Positions 25,433 through 32,618 of a DNA stretch of 44,703 nt are shown in pieces. A program made the translations under genes and the position numbers. Position 1 is the stretch's first letter, and each line of letters begins with the position of its first letter. The stretch spans positions 1 to 44,703 of IMG/VR virus record IMGVR_UViG_3300039106_000616. One strand, written 5' to 3'. This DNA comes from a virus. A model generated the notes under the pieces. The model saw nothing but the letters and a program-made list of their open reading frames with translations, had not been told where the DNA came from and did not search any database.

Positions 25433-26122
25433 ATGGATTTTGTTTATATTTGCCGTGATGGTGAAAATGAAGAACTAAGATATTCTATAAGGACAGTTCT
25501 AAATAGTTTTCCAGAGGCTAATATTTGGGTTGTTGGCAATAAACCAGGCTGGTACTGTGGAAAATATATTGAAGTTAAACAAGATAAACATAAATACCTT
25601 AACGCTATTAATAATTTAAAGGCTTTATGTGAATGTTTAGAAATATCAAATAGTTTTATTTTGATGAATGACGATTTCTTTATTATAAAAAAAATAAATA
25701 AGATAGACCATTTTTATAATGGATTATTATCTGAAAAAATAGAAAAATTTACAAAAATTACTGGATCCTCAATGTATATTAAAAAACTCATTACAACAAA
25801 TAATAAACTTATTAGATTGGGAATAAAAAATCCCTTAGATTATGAATTACACATTCCAATGCAAATGGATAAAGTTAGACTACTTGATATATTAAATAAA
25901 TATCCAGAATGCCTCTGGCGATCTATGTATGGAAATCTATTCCATGTTGGTGGAACACAAATGCAAGATGTTAAGGTTTATATGAATAGAAGGCATGCAG
26001 ATAGATCAGCACATATAACAGAAGACTCAATTTATCTATCAACAGAAGATGCAGCACTAAAAGGTATGATTGATAAAATACTTAAATACTTAGTTCCAAA
26101 TCCAAGCATATATGAAAAATAA
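25433..26122 (+). CDS. Stealth-like glycosyltransferase/phosphotransferase
   Basis: 229 residues: DFVYICRDGENEELRYSIRTVL resembles Stealth CR1, and ILMNDDFFII resembles the CR2 core with its acidic pair. Stealth proteins transfer sugar phosphates to capsules. Divergent from the seven-gene island but probably part of the same glycan system. Confidence 0.72.
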   Translation: MDFVYICRDGENEELRYSIRTVLNSFPEANIWVVGNKPGWYCGKYIEVKQDKHKYLNAINNLKALCECLEISNSFILMNDDFFIIKKINKIDHFYNGLLSEKIEKFTKITGSSMYIKKLITTNNKLIRLGIKNPLDYELHIPMQMDKVRLLDILNKYPECLWRSMYGNLFHVGGTQMQDVKVYMNRRHADRSAHITEDSIYLSTEDAALKGMIDKILKYLVPNPSIYEK

Positions 26123-26125
26123 AAG

Positions 26126-26896
26126 TTAATTCCATTCTGCAATTTGATCATAAGTAACTGAATACTCTCCAGAATATATTTCTGCATATGAAATCATATC
26201 TTTATTATATGCCGTAACAGTATTTTTATCTACTAATCCTATTTTATATTTTTTACCATTAACTATTGGAAGGTGTTTTATTTTTTCTGATTTAAGTGCA
26301 TCATTTAAAGTTTGAATGTATCGTTTTTTACCAAATTGCTTTGAAACAAAAGATTGTTTTTTGTATTCTCTTTCTACCCATAATCTTTCATTGTGGTCAG
26401 AAGACCTTGGATGTAAAATTCTTTCTACTTCATTGTGGTACATCTTTAAAGCCCAGTTACGCATATTTTTTTCATATTTTATTAAATTTTTATATGTTGA
26501 ATCTGCAAATGCCATAATGTTTTTATCAAGGTCCGTTGTTGTTACTCCAGTAGCAAACGTTATTAAAAAACATGTAGCATATGGGAATTTATCGGTATAG
26601 GTTTTAACTTCAAAATGTACGTTGGGATTAAAAGATTTTGTTGATATGTTATCAGAAAGCATTCTCATGTGATTACCTATTGATACAAACTCTGGCCTAT
26701 TCATGTCACAATCGACAAAAAGACATTCTTCTGGATTTATTCCTTCAGCAAGTGTTAATATATTTTTGTCATAAGCACCAACAACTACCGACCCATTATA
26801 TTTATTAATTAATTTTGCAGTCATAAACCCATCAATATCTGGAGATATAATTAACTTTTTTGAATATTCTAAAGTATTTAATATGCTAGCCTTCAT
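26126..26896 (-). CDS. DHH-like phosphoesterase relative, altered core motif
   Basis: 256 residues. IISPDIDGFMTAKLI and LFVDCDMNRPEF resemble the metal-binding motifs of the DHH/RecJ superfamily, but the expected DHH is read as SIGNHM. It may be a diverged exonuclease or nucleotide phosphodiesterase. Assignment tentative. GGAG precedes ATG 26896. Confidence 0.55.
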   Translation of the reverse strand: MKASILNTLEYSKKLIISPDIDGFMTAKLINKYNGSVVVGAYDKNILTLAEGINPEECLFVDCDMNRPEFVSIGNHMRMLSDNISTKSFNPNVHFEVKTYTDKFPYATCFLITFATGVTTTDLDKNIMAFADSTYKNLIKYEKNMRNWALKMYHNEVERILHPRSSDHNERLWVEREYKKQSFVSKQFGKKRYIQTLNDALKSEKIKHLPIVNGKKYKIGLVDKNTVTAYNKDMISYAEIYSGEYSVTYDQIAEWN

Positions 26897-27017
26897 TTTT
26901 CTTGTGCTCCTTTAAGTGTCTATTTAATGTGTCGCTAGCAAAAATTCCCCAACGAACTTCTATTTCTTTTTTACATATATCACAAAGTACAACTCTTTTA
27001 TTTGTTATCCTGATCAA
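26886..27017 (-). CDS. C2H2-type zinc-finger microprotein
   Basis: About 43 residues with C-x2-C and H-x3-H (LCDICKK ... NRHLKEH), a classic zinc-finger spacing. The start is uncertain: TTG 27017 or 27023. The stop overlaps the following gene by 11 nt. Confidence 0.55.
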   Translation of the reverse strand: MIRITNKRVVLCDICKKEIEVRWGIFASDTLNRHLKEHKKNEG

Positions 27018-27044
27018 CTCCAACGGTTATCAATTTTATGTTTT

Positions 27045-27260
27045 TTATTGGATTTCATTCTGCCCTCTGGCTATTGCAGCAGATATCTGAAATGCCTTAG
27101 AGGTTCGACGGGATTTATTAAGACCCTTAGCCTTCCAAAGATCGCTAGTGCCTTCAATGTCTACAGCAATCTGTTCACGAATTTCTTTAACAGTTTCTAC
27201 AATAAAATGCCAAATTTCTTCTTTTTGTTTATCAGTTATTTCATCAGTCCAATTAGACAT
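27045..27260 (-). CDS. Small helical protein
   Basis: 71 residues (MSNWTDEITDKQKEEIWHF...). ATG 27260 follows AGGGGGA at 27264-27270; the longer frame lacks a ribosome site. Overlaps the upstream mini-gene by 8 nt. The tail contains GLNKSRRTSKAFQISAAIARGQ. Confidence 0.7.
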   Translation of the reverse strand: MSNWTDEITDKQKEEIWHFIVETVKEIREQIAVDIEGTSDLWKAKGLNKSRRTSKAFQISAAIARGQNEIQ

Positions 27261-27381
27261 CTGTCCCCCTAGCAATTTTAGCAGCAAGAATTTTCATTCC
27301 AAGACCATTGGTTTTACTATTTTCAATATCAATAGCCTCAATTTCTTTGGCTATTTTTTCACGTAATTCTTGTTCAGTCAT
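27253..27381 (-). CDS. 42-aa helical microprotein
   Basis: Reads MTEQELREKIAKEIEAIDIE..., charged and helical. Its end overlaps the next start, and its own start overlaps the upstream stop, so a four-gene chain is coupled. Confidence 0.65.
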   Translation of the reverse strand: MTEQELREKIAKEIEAIDIENSKTNGLGMKILAAKIARGTDV

Positions 27382-27475
27382 TTTCCTCTTCAAACTCTTT
27401 TAAGGCATTTGAATTATTTAGGCAAAAATGACAATCACCATTTTTTAATATGCTCCCACACCTATTACAAAACAT
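27374..27475 (-). CDS. 33-aa zinc-ribbon microprotein
   Basis: Reads MFCNRCGSILKNGDCHFC..., a complete C-x2-C ... C-x2-C zinc ribbon in 33 residues. The start codon lies exactly 6 nt after TATACT. Confidence 0.7.
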   Translation of the reverse strand: MFCNRCGSILKNGDCHFCLNNSNALKEFEEEND

Positions 27476-27481
27476 ATATCT

Positions 27482-27510
27482 AGTATATCAAAGTTTGCGT
27501 ATAACTGCAA
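27482..27510 (-). promoter_or_regulatory. Promoter for leaderless zinc-ribbon gene
   Basis: Minus strand TTGCAG (27510-27505), 17-bp spacer, TGA-TATACT (hexamer 27487-27482), 6 nt to ATG 27475. The TGA of the extended -10 is also the stop codon of the gene upstream. Confidence 0.75.
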
Positions 27511-27562
27511 GTATCATGCCAGAAATAATAAAGGCAAAAATGATATCTATCGTTGTTTTCAT
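27488..27562 (-). CDS. 24-aa single-span membrane micropeptide
   Basis: Reads MKTTIDIIFAFIISGMILAVIRKL, a single transmembrane helix with a basic end. ATG lies 6 nt after TATAAT. Too short for ordinary ORF screens. Confidence 0.5.
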   Translation of the reverse strand: MKTTIDIIFAFIISGMILAVIRKL

Positions 27563-27568
27563 TAATAT

Positions 27569-27574
27569 ATTATA
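27569..27574 (-). promoter_or_regulatory. -10 for leaderless micropeptide
   Basis: Minus-strand TATAAT (27574-27569) 6 nt before ATG 27562; the -35 is weak. Confidence 0.5.
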
Positions 27575-27605
27575 ACTATATTTTTATTTAAATAGAAAAA
27601 TGATT

Positions 27606-27637
27606 GTAAAAATAAAGCCAGTATTTCAATTCTGGCT
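27606..27637 (-). terminator. Terminator, minus strand
   Basis: AGCCAG/CTGGCT 6-bp stem with 10-nt loop, followed on the minus strand by TTATTTTT. It includes the stop codon of the 42-aa gene at 27626-27754. Confidence 0.6.
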
Positions 27638-27754
27638 AGCATCCACTATTCTTATTATTATCCTATTAACCATATTTTCACGCTCTAATTGTGATAATTG
27701 TATGCCAGTATCCATCTCAGTCATAGTAATAGCCAATTGAATAATATCTTCCAT
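27626..27754 (-). CDS. 42-aa microprotein
   Basis: Reads MEDIIQLAITMTEMDTGIQL..., helical. The start is 6 nt after minus-strand TATACT (27766-27761), so leaderless; a terminator overlaps its end. Confidence 0.6.
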   Translation of the reverse strand: MEDIIQLAITMTEMDTGIQLSQLERENMVNRIIIRIVDASQN

Positions 27755-27760
27755 TTCCCA

Positions 27761-27766
27761 AGTATA
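27761..27766 (-). promoter_or_regulatory. -10 for leaderless microprotein
   Basis: Minus-strand TATACT, divergent from the plus-strand TATAAT at 27780-27785 with 13 bp between the hexamers. Confidence 0.55.
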
Positions 27767-27776
27767 TCCCATAAAA

Positions 27777-27785
27777 TGATATAAT
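27777..27785 (+). promoter_or_regulatory. Extended -10 promoter, near-leaderless gene
   Basis: TGA-TATAAT (hexamer 27780-27785), 8 nt before ATG 27794. Confidence 0.65.
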
Positions 27786-27793
27786 TAATATTT

Positions 27794-27982
27794 ATGTGTC
27801 CTATATGCAATGGCCCCTTGATTCCAATACTTTACGGATATAAAAATCAAGAATATTTTAAAATGAGCAGAGATGGTTTAATATATTTAGTTGATTCAAC
27901 ATACAAAAATAAACAAAGCCCTACAGCAAGATGTACCAAGTGCAATGAATCCTTTAATATTAAGATAAAGCATAAATTTTAA
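27794..27982 (+). CDS. Small zinc-ribbon protein
   Basis: 62 residues with CPIC at 2-5 and CTKC near residue 47. Probably leaderless or with a 1-2 nt leader. Confidence 0.72.
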   Translation: MCPICNGPLIPILYGYKNQEYFKMSRDGLIYLVDSTYKNKQSPTARCTKCNESFNIKIKHKF

Positions 27983-27984
27983 AT

Positions 27985-28305
27985 ATGGATAGAGCCTTAC
28001 TTTATTTAATCTATTCCCCATCTCTTAGGGCGTTTAAGGTGGGAATCTCTAACCTTTCAAATAAAAGATATGCCCAGCATAGGGTTAAAGGTTGGAAGAT
28101 CGTAATGTACTGGTATTTTGAAAATAGACAAGAGGCTTTACGTGTTGAATCTGAAATTTTATCCATTCTTCGTAATAAATTTCCAAAAACACATTTAAAA
28201 AAAGAAGACATGCCACAGCATGGTTATACAGAGGCATTTTCATCTGAAAAAATATCTTCAAGAAAAGTCATAAAACTTATAGAAAAAAAATTAAAAATTA
28301 GGTAA
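27985..28305 (+). CDS. GIY-YIG/T5orf172-like nuclease
   Basis: 106 residues: LLYLIYSPSLRAFKVGISN, then KRYAQHRVKGWKI and RVESEILSILR follow the Y...KVGis...R..qH...E pattern of short GIY-YIG domains. Phage members are homing or branched-DNA nucleases. It converges on an HNH gene, overlapping by 15 nt. Confidence 0.75.
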   Translation: MDRALLYLIYSPSLRAFKVGISNLSNKRYAQHRVKGWKIVMYWYFENRQEALRVESEILSILRNKFPKTHLKKEDMPQHGYTEAFSSEKISSRKVIKLIEKKLKIR

Positions 28306-28695
28306 TATTTTTATTTTATTTTTAGGAAATCCTAAATAATATTTAAAGTTCTTTCCCTCTTTGGCCCTCATCTCTGTTACATATCTATGACAGTTAGAAC
28401 AAATGATCTGACACTTCAACATCTCGCTTCGAATTTCTTCTATGGTTTTATCTCGTAAGCCACTGCTACTAAGATTAAAAGATTTTTTATACTGGGGAAG
28501 ATGGTCAAAATCAAGGGTATACCAAGGATACTCAACTTTACAACCTGGACAAGTACTATTTAATTCTTTAATATTTTTAAGATACTGTCTTTTTGAACTA
28601 CGCCTACTTTTAATTCTTGCTCGTCTTATATCCTTATTGCGTTGATGCCAAAGCGCTTTGTACTCAGCGTTTTTCCTTGGATCTCGATATGGCAT
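28291..28695 (-). CDS. HNH endonuclease
   Basis: 134 residues: basic N-terminus, CPGC (49-52), DFDH (62-65) and CSNCH (99-103) give the zinc-stabilised HNH core. Possibly a free-standing homing nuclease or a packaging partner. Convergent with the GIY-YIG gene. Confidence 0.85.
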   Translation of the reverse strand: MPYRDPRKNAEYKALWHQRNKDIRRARIKSRRSSKRQYLKNIKELNSTCPGCKVEYPWYTLDFDHLPQYKKSFNLSSSGLRDKTIEEIRSEMLKCQIICSNCHRYVTEMRAKEGKNFKYYLGFPKNKIKILPNF

Positions 28696-29091
28696 TTAAA
28701 TATTCTCTGTTGTCCAAGATCCTGTATTTTCTAATACAAAGCCATTTTCTCGATCAAATAAATTATAATCAATATTTATAATTTCAAAGGTTTCTCCAAG
28801 AGCCAATAGTACTTGAGGAAGATCTAGTTTTCCGCAGGTATACAAATCAAACTGCAATAATGACGGATCCATCTCATCCCATATATGAAATGCTATATGA
28901 CTAGTCTCAATCATTACAATAGCCGTAAGTCCACGATTTCCTGGTTTGTCTACATAAGATGCAAAAGGACCTTTAATAATCTTCATATCAATACGATCAA
29001 CTAGGTTGGTAAGAAAATCAATACCTTCTTGCTCACTATTAATGGGATTTTTAACTTTGGCATTAACTAATAAATGTTTATGAAATATCAT
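28696..29091 (-). CDS. speD: S-adenosylmethionine decarboxylase (SpeD-like)
   Basis: 131 residues. Autoprocessing site IETSH, with S64 the predicted pyruvoyl precursor, H69 in the following AFHIW, and C87 in LYTCG, as in bacterial class Ib AdoMet decarboxylases. Makes decarboxylated SAM for spermidine synthesis, useful for DNA compaction. Such auxiliary genes are known in cyanophages. Overlaps the upstream gene by 4 nt. Confidence 0.85.
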   Translation of the reverse strand: MIFHKHLLVNAKVKNPINSEQEGIDFLTNLVDRIDMKIIKGPFASYVDKPGNRGLTAIVMIETSHIAFHIWDEMDPSLLQFDLYTCGKLDLPQVLLALGETFEIINIDYNLFDRENGFVLENTGSWTTENI

Positions 29092-29354
29092 ACTTCTCCC
29101 TTTTCTAAAAAACTATCTGACCATAAGCCAGTAAGAGACTCGTTGCCAATATCATCAAAATAATAACGATTTTTTTCAACATTATAGGTCCAACCTTTCC
29201 ATACTCCATTTTCTGGTTCATCCCAAGTAAGGTTTGTTGGAATTTCATGAATTGCCTCTTCTATCATTTTATCAAGATCATAATTTTTCATTCTATCAAA
29301 ATGCTTTTTATTTTTTAAATAGTAAATCTTAGATTTTAATTTATCATAAATCAT
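29088..29354 (-). CDS. Small protein upstream of speD
   Basis: 88 residues, basic N-terminus and Trp-rich acidic C-terminus (WDEPENGVWKGWTYNVEKNRYYFDD). No known family. ATGA overlaps at both ends. Confidence 0.72.
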   Translation of the reverse strand: MIYDKLKSKIYYLKNKKHFDRMKNYDLDKMIEEAIHEIPTNLTWDEPENGVWKGWTYNVEKNRYYFDDIGNESLTGLWSDSFLEKGEV

Positions 29355-29527
29355 TTATTTAACTCCTTCTTAATAGTCTTAATAGTAGCACAGGGCCAAG
29401 ATTTTTTATCCTCCTGGCATCTATGAACTAATGTCCCTTCTGGAATATGGAGTTCGGCGACAGCACGAAGAGCCTCATCCAACTTAAAACATCCAGATTC
29501 GGAAATAAGGTTTGATATATTTTTCAT
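29351..29527 (-). CDS. Small protein, unknown function
   Basis: 58 residues (MKNISNLISESGCFKLDEALR...). ATGA-coupled to both neighbours. No recognised domain. Confidence 0.7.
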   Translation of the reverse strand: MKNISNLISESGCFKLDEALRAVAELHIPEGTLVHRCQEDKKSWPCATIKTIKKELNK

Positions 29528-29703
29528 TCGCCACTCATTTCAATAAGACCTTTGGTGTCAAGACACAGTTTACATATTTCAAAAAAAACAGGTTGTCCTG
29601 ATATAGAATCAACCCTATAATCGTAATCACATACGTGTGGAGTTTTACGCATTTCATTAAAGCGTTTCCAAGGATCTTTCATAAATTCATCAATATCACC
29701 CAT
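29524..29703 (-). CDS. Small cysteine-containing protein, leaderless
   Basis: 59 residues with HVCDYDY and EICKLCLDTKG, likely metal binding. First gene of the speD operon; its ATG lies 6 nt after TGA-TATGCT. Confidence 0.7.
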   Translation of the reverse strand: MGDIDEFMKDPWKRFNEMRKTPHVCDYDYRVDSISGQPVFFEICKLCLDTKGLIEMSGE

Positions 29704-29709
29704 ATACCT

Positions 29710-29738
29710 AGCATATCAGATTTCGGCGGTAAAGGCAA
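29710..29738 (-). promoter_or_regulatory. Promoter of the speD operon (leaderless)
   Basis: Minus strand TTGCCT (29738-29733), 17-bp spacer, TGA-TATGCT (hexamer 29715-29710), 6 nt to ATG 29703. Confidence 0.72.
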
Positions 29739-29811
29739 GGCGCAAAATAGAATAACAAACCTTGTTCTGCCCAACATGGGCAATAGCGGTTAATATCATC
29801 TATATGCAAAG

Positions 29812-29885
29812 TACACTAGGTAGGACTTGAACCTACGATAGCCGAATTATGAGTTCGGTGCCTTAACCAACTTGGCCACTAGTGC
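29812..29885 (-). tRNA. tRNA with CAT anticodon (Met or Ile2)
   Basis: 74 nt, all four arms form: acceptor GCACTAG/CTAGTGT, anticodon stem CCGAA/TTCGG with loop CTCATAA, T arm GTAGG-TTCAAGT-CCTAC. 3' CCA is not encoded. CAT could be elongator Met or lysidine-modified Ile. Confidence 0.93.
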
Positions 29886-29967
29886 TTAGAATATATAGAT
29901 CATACCAAAATTTGGCGGGAATGTAAAGAGTATCGTAATCCCCCTAGTGTAATAACAAACCTTGTAT

Positions 29968-30075
29968 TTAGCAATTGTGTGTACAACCACAATCAGGACA
30001 TTCTCCTCCTGGTGAAGCGTTACAGTCATCACACCAATCAGGTGGTGTTTGCTTATATCCTGGTATCTTTTCCAT
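29968..30075 (-). CDS. 35-aa cysteine-rich zinc microprotein, leaderless
   Basis: Reads MEKIPGYKQTPPDWCDDC... with CDDC, then CPDCGC and a final C, six cysteines in 35 residues. The start is 6 nt after TATAAT. Confidence 0.6.
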   Translation of the reverse strand: MEKIPGYKQTPPDWCDDCNASPGGECPDCGCTHNC

Positions 30076-30081
30076 AGATCA

Positions 30082-30087
30082 ATTATA
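30082..30087 (-). promoter_or_regulatory. -10 for leaderless microprotein
   Basis: Minus-strand TATAAT (30087-30082) followed by 6 nt and ATG 30075. Confidence 0.6.
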
Positions 30088-30119
30088 GCCCAATATGCCA
30101 GATAGCCAGATATCCTGAT

Positions 30120-30840
30120 AGGAAGGTTTGGCAATATGGAGCCAGAGCAATGGTTTGAATATGGCGTAGCCCGTATCTCTGATACCCTCGCAAAATAGGC
30201 TTAGAAGGCTTTTAAATGCCATTTGGGAGGTTTGGTAAGAGAAATAAATCTTACTGATATTTTTTTGATTGGGTTGGAATGGAGGAAAGTGGAGTAAAGT
30301 GGGTGATTGAGCGTTTTTATGGAGGGCGTCGTAATGTCTGGCGTGCCAAACCTTCCTATCCTCAAACCTTAAAACCCTCAAACCTTCATATGGGGCATGC
30401 ATTATATACCCAATACCATGGTTTGTCAAACCTTTTTATCTTAAATACCACCACAAAAATGTCCAAAAAATATAACAAAAAGTTATAAAACACCAGGAAA
30501 AAAGTTAGAAAGGTTTGGTAATTATGGTAAAAGTTTTAAATAATTCTGGATTTAAATTCCCGCCTTCGTAATGTCTAATAGTACTGTGATTCAGCGCCTG
30601 GCGGGGCTGCAAAAAAGGCGGGGACAAAAAGATATACCAAATACCACTAGTAGTAGACACATAGGATTCCTGATAGAAAGGTTTGTCAGATAGAAAGGTT
30701 TGTTATGAATCTGGAAAATATTTCAAACCTTCGTAATCTCTTTTTGGAAAATAAGGTTTGGAAGGTTTGTCCATGAATCTGGAAAAAAGGGTTTGGGATC
30801 GTAATATGTTTTTCGTAAATGAGGTTTGAGGTTTGACAAT
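30120..30840. repeat. Noncoding region with many AGGTTTG repeats
   Basis: About 720 bp with no credible gene. AGGTTTG or close variants occur about a dozen times in the plus direction (near 30124, 30227, 30511, 30679, 30697, 30753, 30761, 30820, 30828) and as CAAACCT (near 30348, 30363, 30379, 30427, 30724). CGTAAT recurs next to them (30330, 30567, 30731, 30801). Short G-rich blocks (GGCGGGG at 30600-30622) interrupt. The spacing is irregular, so this is not a CRISPR. It could be a protein-binding or replication region. Confidence 0.65.
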
Positions 30841-30860
30841 AGGTACCCGCCCTATGTCTA

Positions 30861-31136
30861 CTAGTCTTGTCCTTGATCTTGTATTTTAGCAGCAAACATT
30901 TGGTCTAGGCTATCCCAGCCAGTATCTTGTAAATCCATGCTTGCTAAGAATAGTGTCCATGTTTCTGTTATATACCGTGCTCCGTCATCTGATACCTGGC
31001 AGAGATTTTCGCTAACAAAATAAGCAAGCGGCAAACCTAGATCATTAAAATCTATAAAATCTTTCAACTCTTCTTCATCTCTATAGTTAATATAAAGACT
31101 ACCCAAAATCTCACAAACCTTAGTAAAGTCTGTCAC
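30861..31136 (-). CDS. Conserved small actinophage protein
   Basis: 91 residues, acidic; contains IDFNDLGLPLAYFVSENL, a pattern I recall from proteins of phages of actinobacteria. No function assigned. Overlaps the upstream gene by 17 nt. Confidence 0.75.
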   Translation of the reverse strand: MTDFTKVCEILGSLYINYRDEEELKDFIDFNDLGLPLAYFVSENLCQVSDDGARYITETWTLFLASMDLQDTGWDSLDQMFAAKIQDQGQD

Positions 31137-31347
31137 TACGATACCCCAATCTATTTTGCTCTACTTCGTTCTCTTGAAACTCAGCACTTGCTAATACTTC
31201 TAATGACCTACGATAAACTGTGTGAGGTAAAGCCTTAGCCAAGTAAAAGCCAACCTTTTCTAAGTCAAGATGGAAATCAGACAATAGCCTACCTATGGCT
31301 ACCGCAACTTTTTCCTCTTTGCTAGTCCTTAAAACTCTAATTCTCAC
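31120..31347 (-). CDS. Small protein, unknown function
   Basis: 75 residues, basic N-terminus MRIRVLRTSKEEK, mainly helical. No recognised family. First gene of a two-gene unit with its own promoter about 100 bp upstream. Confidence 0.72.
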   Translation of the reverse strand: MRIRVLRTSKEEKVAVAIGRLLSDFHLDLEKVGFYLAKALPHTVYRRSLEVLASAEFQENEVEQNRLGYRSDRLY

Positions 31348-31448
31348 AATATCCCCTTAAAATATTAAAAGCAGTTTATCCACTTGCTTAGGTGGACACT
31401 TTGGCTAATTCCGCAAATAAGGGAACGACCTATAGTGTGAACTCTATC

Positions 31449-31477
31449 ATTATATCAAAAAGTGGGAGAAAGCGCAA
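31449..31477 (-). promoter_or_regulatory. Sigma70-type promoter
   Basis: Minus strand TTGCGC (31477-31472), 17-bp spacer, TGA-TATAAT (hexamer 31454-31449). The leader of about 95 nt includes a hairpin (CCAC/GTGG) and a near-DnaA box TTATCCACT at 31376-31384. Confidence 0.72.
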
Positions 31478-31508
31478 GCCACCACACTTACGCCTTCTCA
31501 CCTTTATG

Positions 31509-31907
31509 TTAGCGAGAGGTGACCCCTACCTCCGCTGTTGATGATGCCCCCACAGTTGAAAGGAGACTGCTGGGCAAATGATAATTAATAAAACTGTCAA
31601 TCTCGTGAGAGCCTGTCTCATCACTGATAGTGTTATTAGTCAGGTCAATTAATATTGGATGGTCCATCCATTCTTGATTGTCAGGGTTACAAGCATAGAG
31701 TCCAAACCCTGTTTCATCCAGAATAGAATCCTTTAGTAGGTAACTCACAGCCATACGTGTATAGTATTCTGTGTCCCCTTTACGTACCGCTGCATGCTGC
31801 AGGGCCTGAGCAAGGTCTGAATGCATAGAGTCTTCACCCCAGTGACTATATAGCGCTACACCTAGGTCTTCTTTTTGTTTAAATATGAATGTACAACGTG
31901 CTCCCAT
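31509..31907 (-). CDS. Conserved actinophage protein, unknown function
   Basis: 132 residues: MGARCTFIFKQ, LYSHWGEDS, YYTRMAVSYLL, ETGFGLYA. This family is widespread in phages of actinobacteria from memory, with no known function. ATG overlaps the upstream stop (TAATG). Confidence 0.78.
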   Translation of the reverse strand: MGARCTFIFKQKEDLGVALYSHWGEDSMHSDLAQALQHAAVRKGDTEYYTRMAVSYLLKDSILDETGFGLYACNPDNQEWMDHPILIDLTNNTISDETGSHEIDSFINYHLPSSLLSTVGASSTAEVGVTSR

Positions 31908-32020
31908 TACTCTTCGTCCTCATCTTTTTCTATTAGGAATGGTACGATTGATAGTTGGTTTTCTATCTCACGATAGATGCCCTCTTCGTCTTGATTGTCA
32001 GTCTCATATTCAAAATTCAT
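31907..32020 (-). CDS. 37-aa acidic microprotein
   Basis: Reads MNFEYETDNQDEEGIYREIE..., highly acidic. GGAG precedes ATG 32020. Coupled to the next gene. Confidence 0.65.
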   Translation of the reverse strand: MNFEYETDNQDEEGIYREIENQLSIVPFLIEKDEDEE

Positions 32021-32048
32021 GTAATCTCCAGTTGGTTCAAAGATTACT

Positions 32049-32522
32049 TCAATTTCCCATCTTGCCAAGGTCTTGGGTCTCCATTTCTTCTAGTTCCTGT
32101 ATTTCTTCCATTGTAGCGCAACCAGCGCATTTTTCCAAATCCTCAAACTTGTCATAATGCAGAGAAGCCATTTCGTCTTCCCACATCTCACCACAGTTTT
32201 CACACTCGTAAACATCTGCATTAGAGATCTGTATCTGATAGTCCTTGCTACCATCAAAGGGCACGGTAGTTACAAAGTACCCAATCCTATTAACTATACG
32301 CATACCCTGAAATATATAGGTACCGCTATCGTCCCCATCACAATAAGTCCATATCCTATTAGGCTCTTGGGCTTTTATAAACTCTAACTCTTCACCATAT
32401 GTCTCAAACATATAACCATGCTCACCGTCATGAAATGAAGCATTGTCATCTATATAGTTTGGGATTGGCTTGAAGGTATCAAACCACTCTTCCTCTGTAA
32501 GTTCTATAAAATCATTCATCAT
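32049..32522 (-). CDS. Acidic protein with C-terminal zinc knuckles
   Basis: 157 residues. N-terminal acidic/aromatic domain, then YECENCGEMW and CAGCATMEE, a likely zinc site, and a Glu-rich tail. No known family. ATGA overlap with the membrane micropeptide upstream. Confidence 0.72.
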   Translation of the reverse strand: MMNDFIELTEEEWFDTFKPIPNYIDDNASFHDGEHGYMFETYGEELEFIKAQEPNRIWTYCDGDDSGTYIFQGMRIVNRIGYFVTTVPFDGSKDYQIQISNADVYECENCGEMWEDEMASLHYDKFEDLEKCAGCATMEEIQELEEMETQDLGKMGN

Positions 32523-32608
32523 TTATTCTCCCCAGTATAACCTGTAAGGCCACCACTAACTGCTCCTAGAGCAATAACTATGATAAATAATATAAGGATA
32601 AATGTCAT
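32519..32608 (-). CDS. 29-aa membrane micropeptide
   Basis: Reads MTFILILFIIVIALGAVSGG..., one transmembrane helix. GGAGAA precedes the ATG and the stop overlaps the next start. Confidence 0.6.
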   Translation of the reverse strand: MTFILILFIIVIALGAVSGGLTGYTGENK

Positions 32609-32618
32609 TGGGTTCTCC

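Noticed and set aside
30079-30488. Open frames on both strands within the AGGTTTG field (also 29886-30134 and 30686-30895 minus)
   Set aside because: They run through repeats and a tRNA, lack ribosome sites or a placed -10, and encode low-complexity peptides.
30120-30840. CRISPR array
   Set aside because: The repeat is only 7 bp, occurs in both orientations at irregular spacing, and no cas genes are present.
31376-31384. DnaA box
   Set aside because: TTATCCACT has one mismatch and stands alone, far from the 39.6-41.6 kb cluster.
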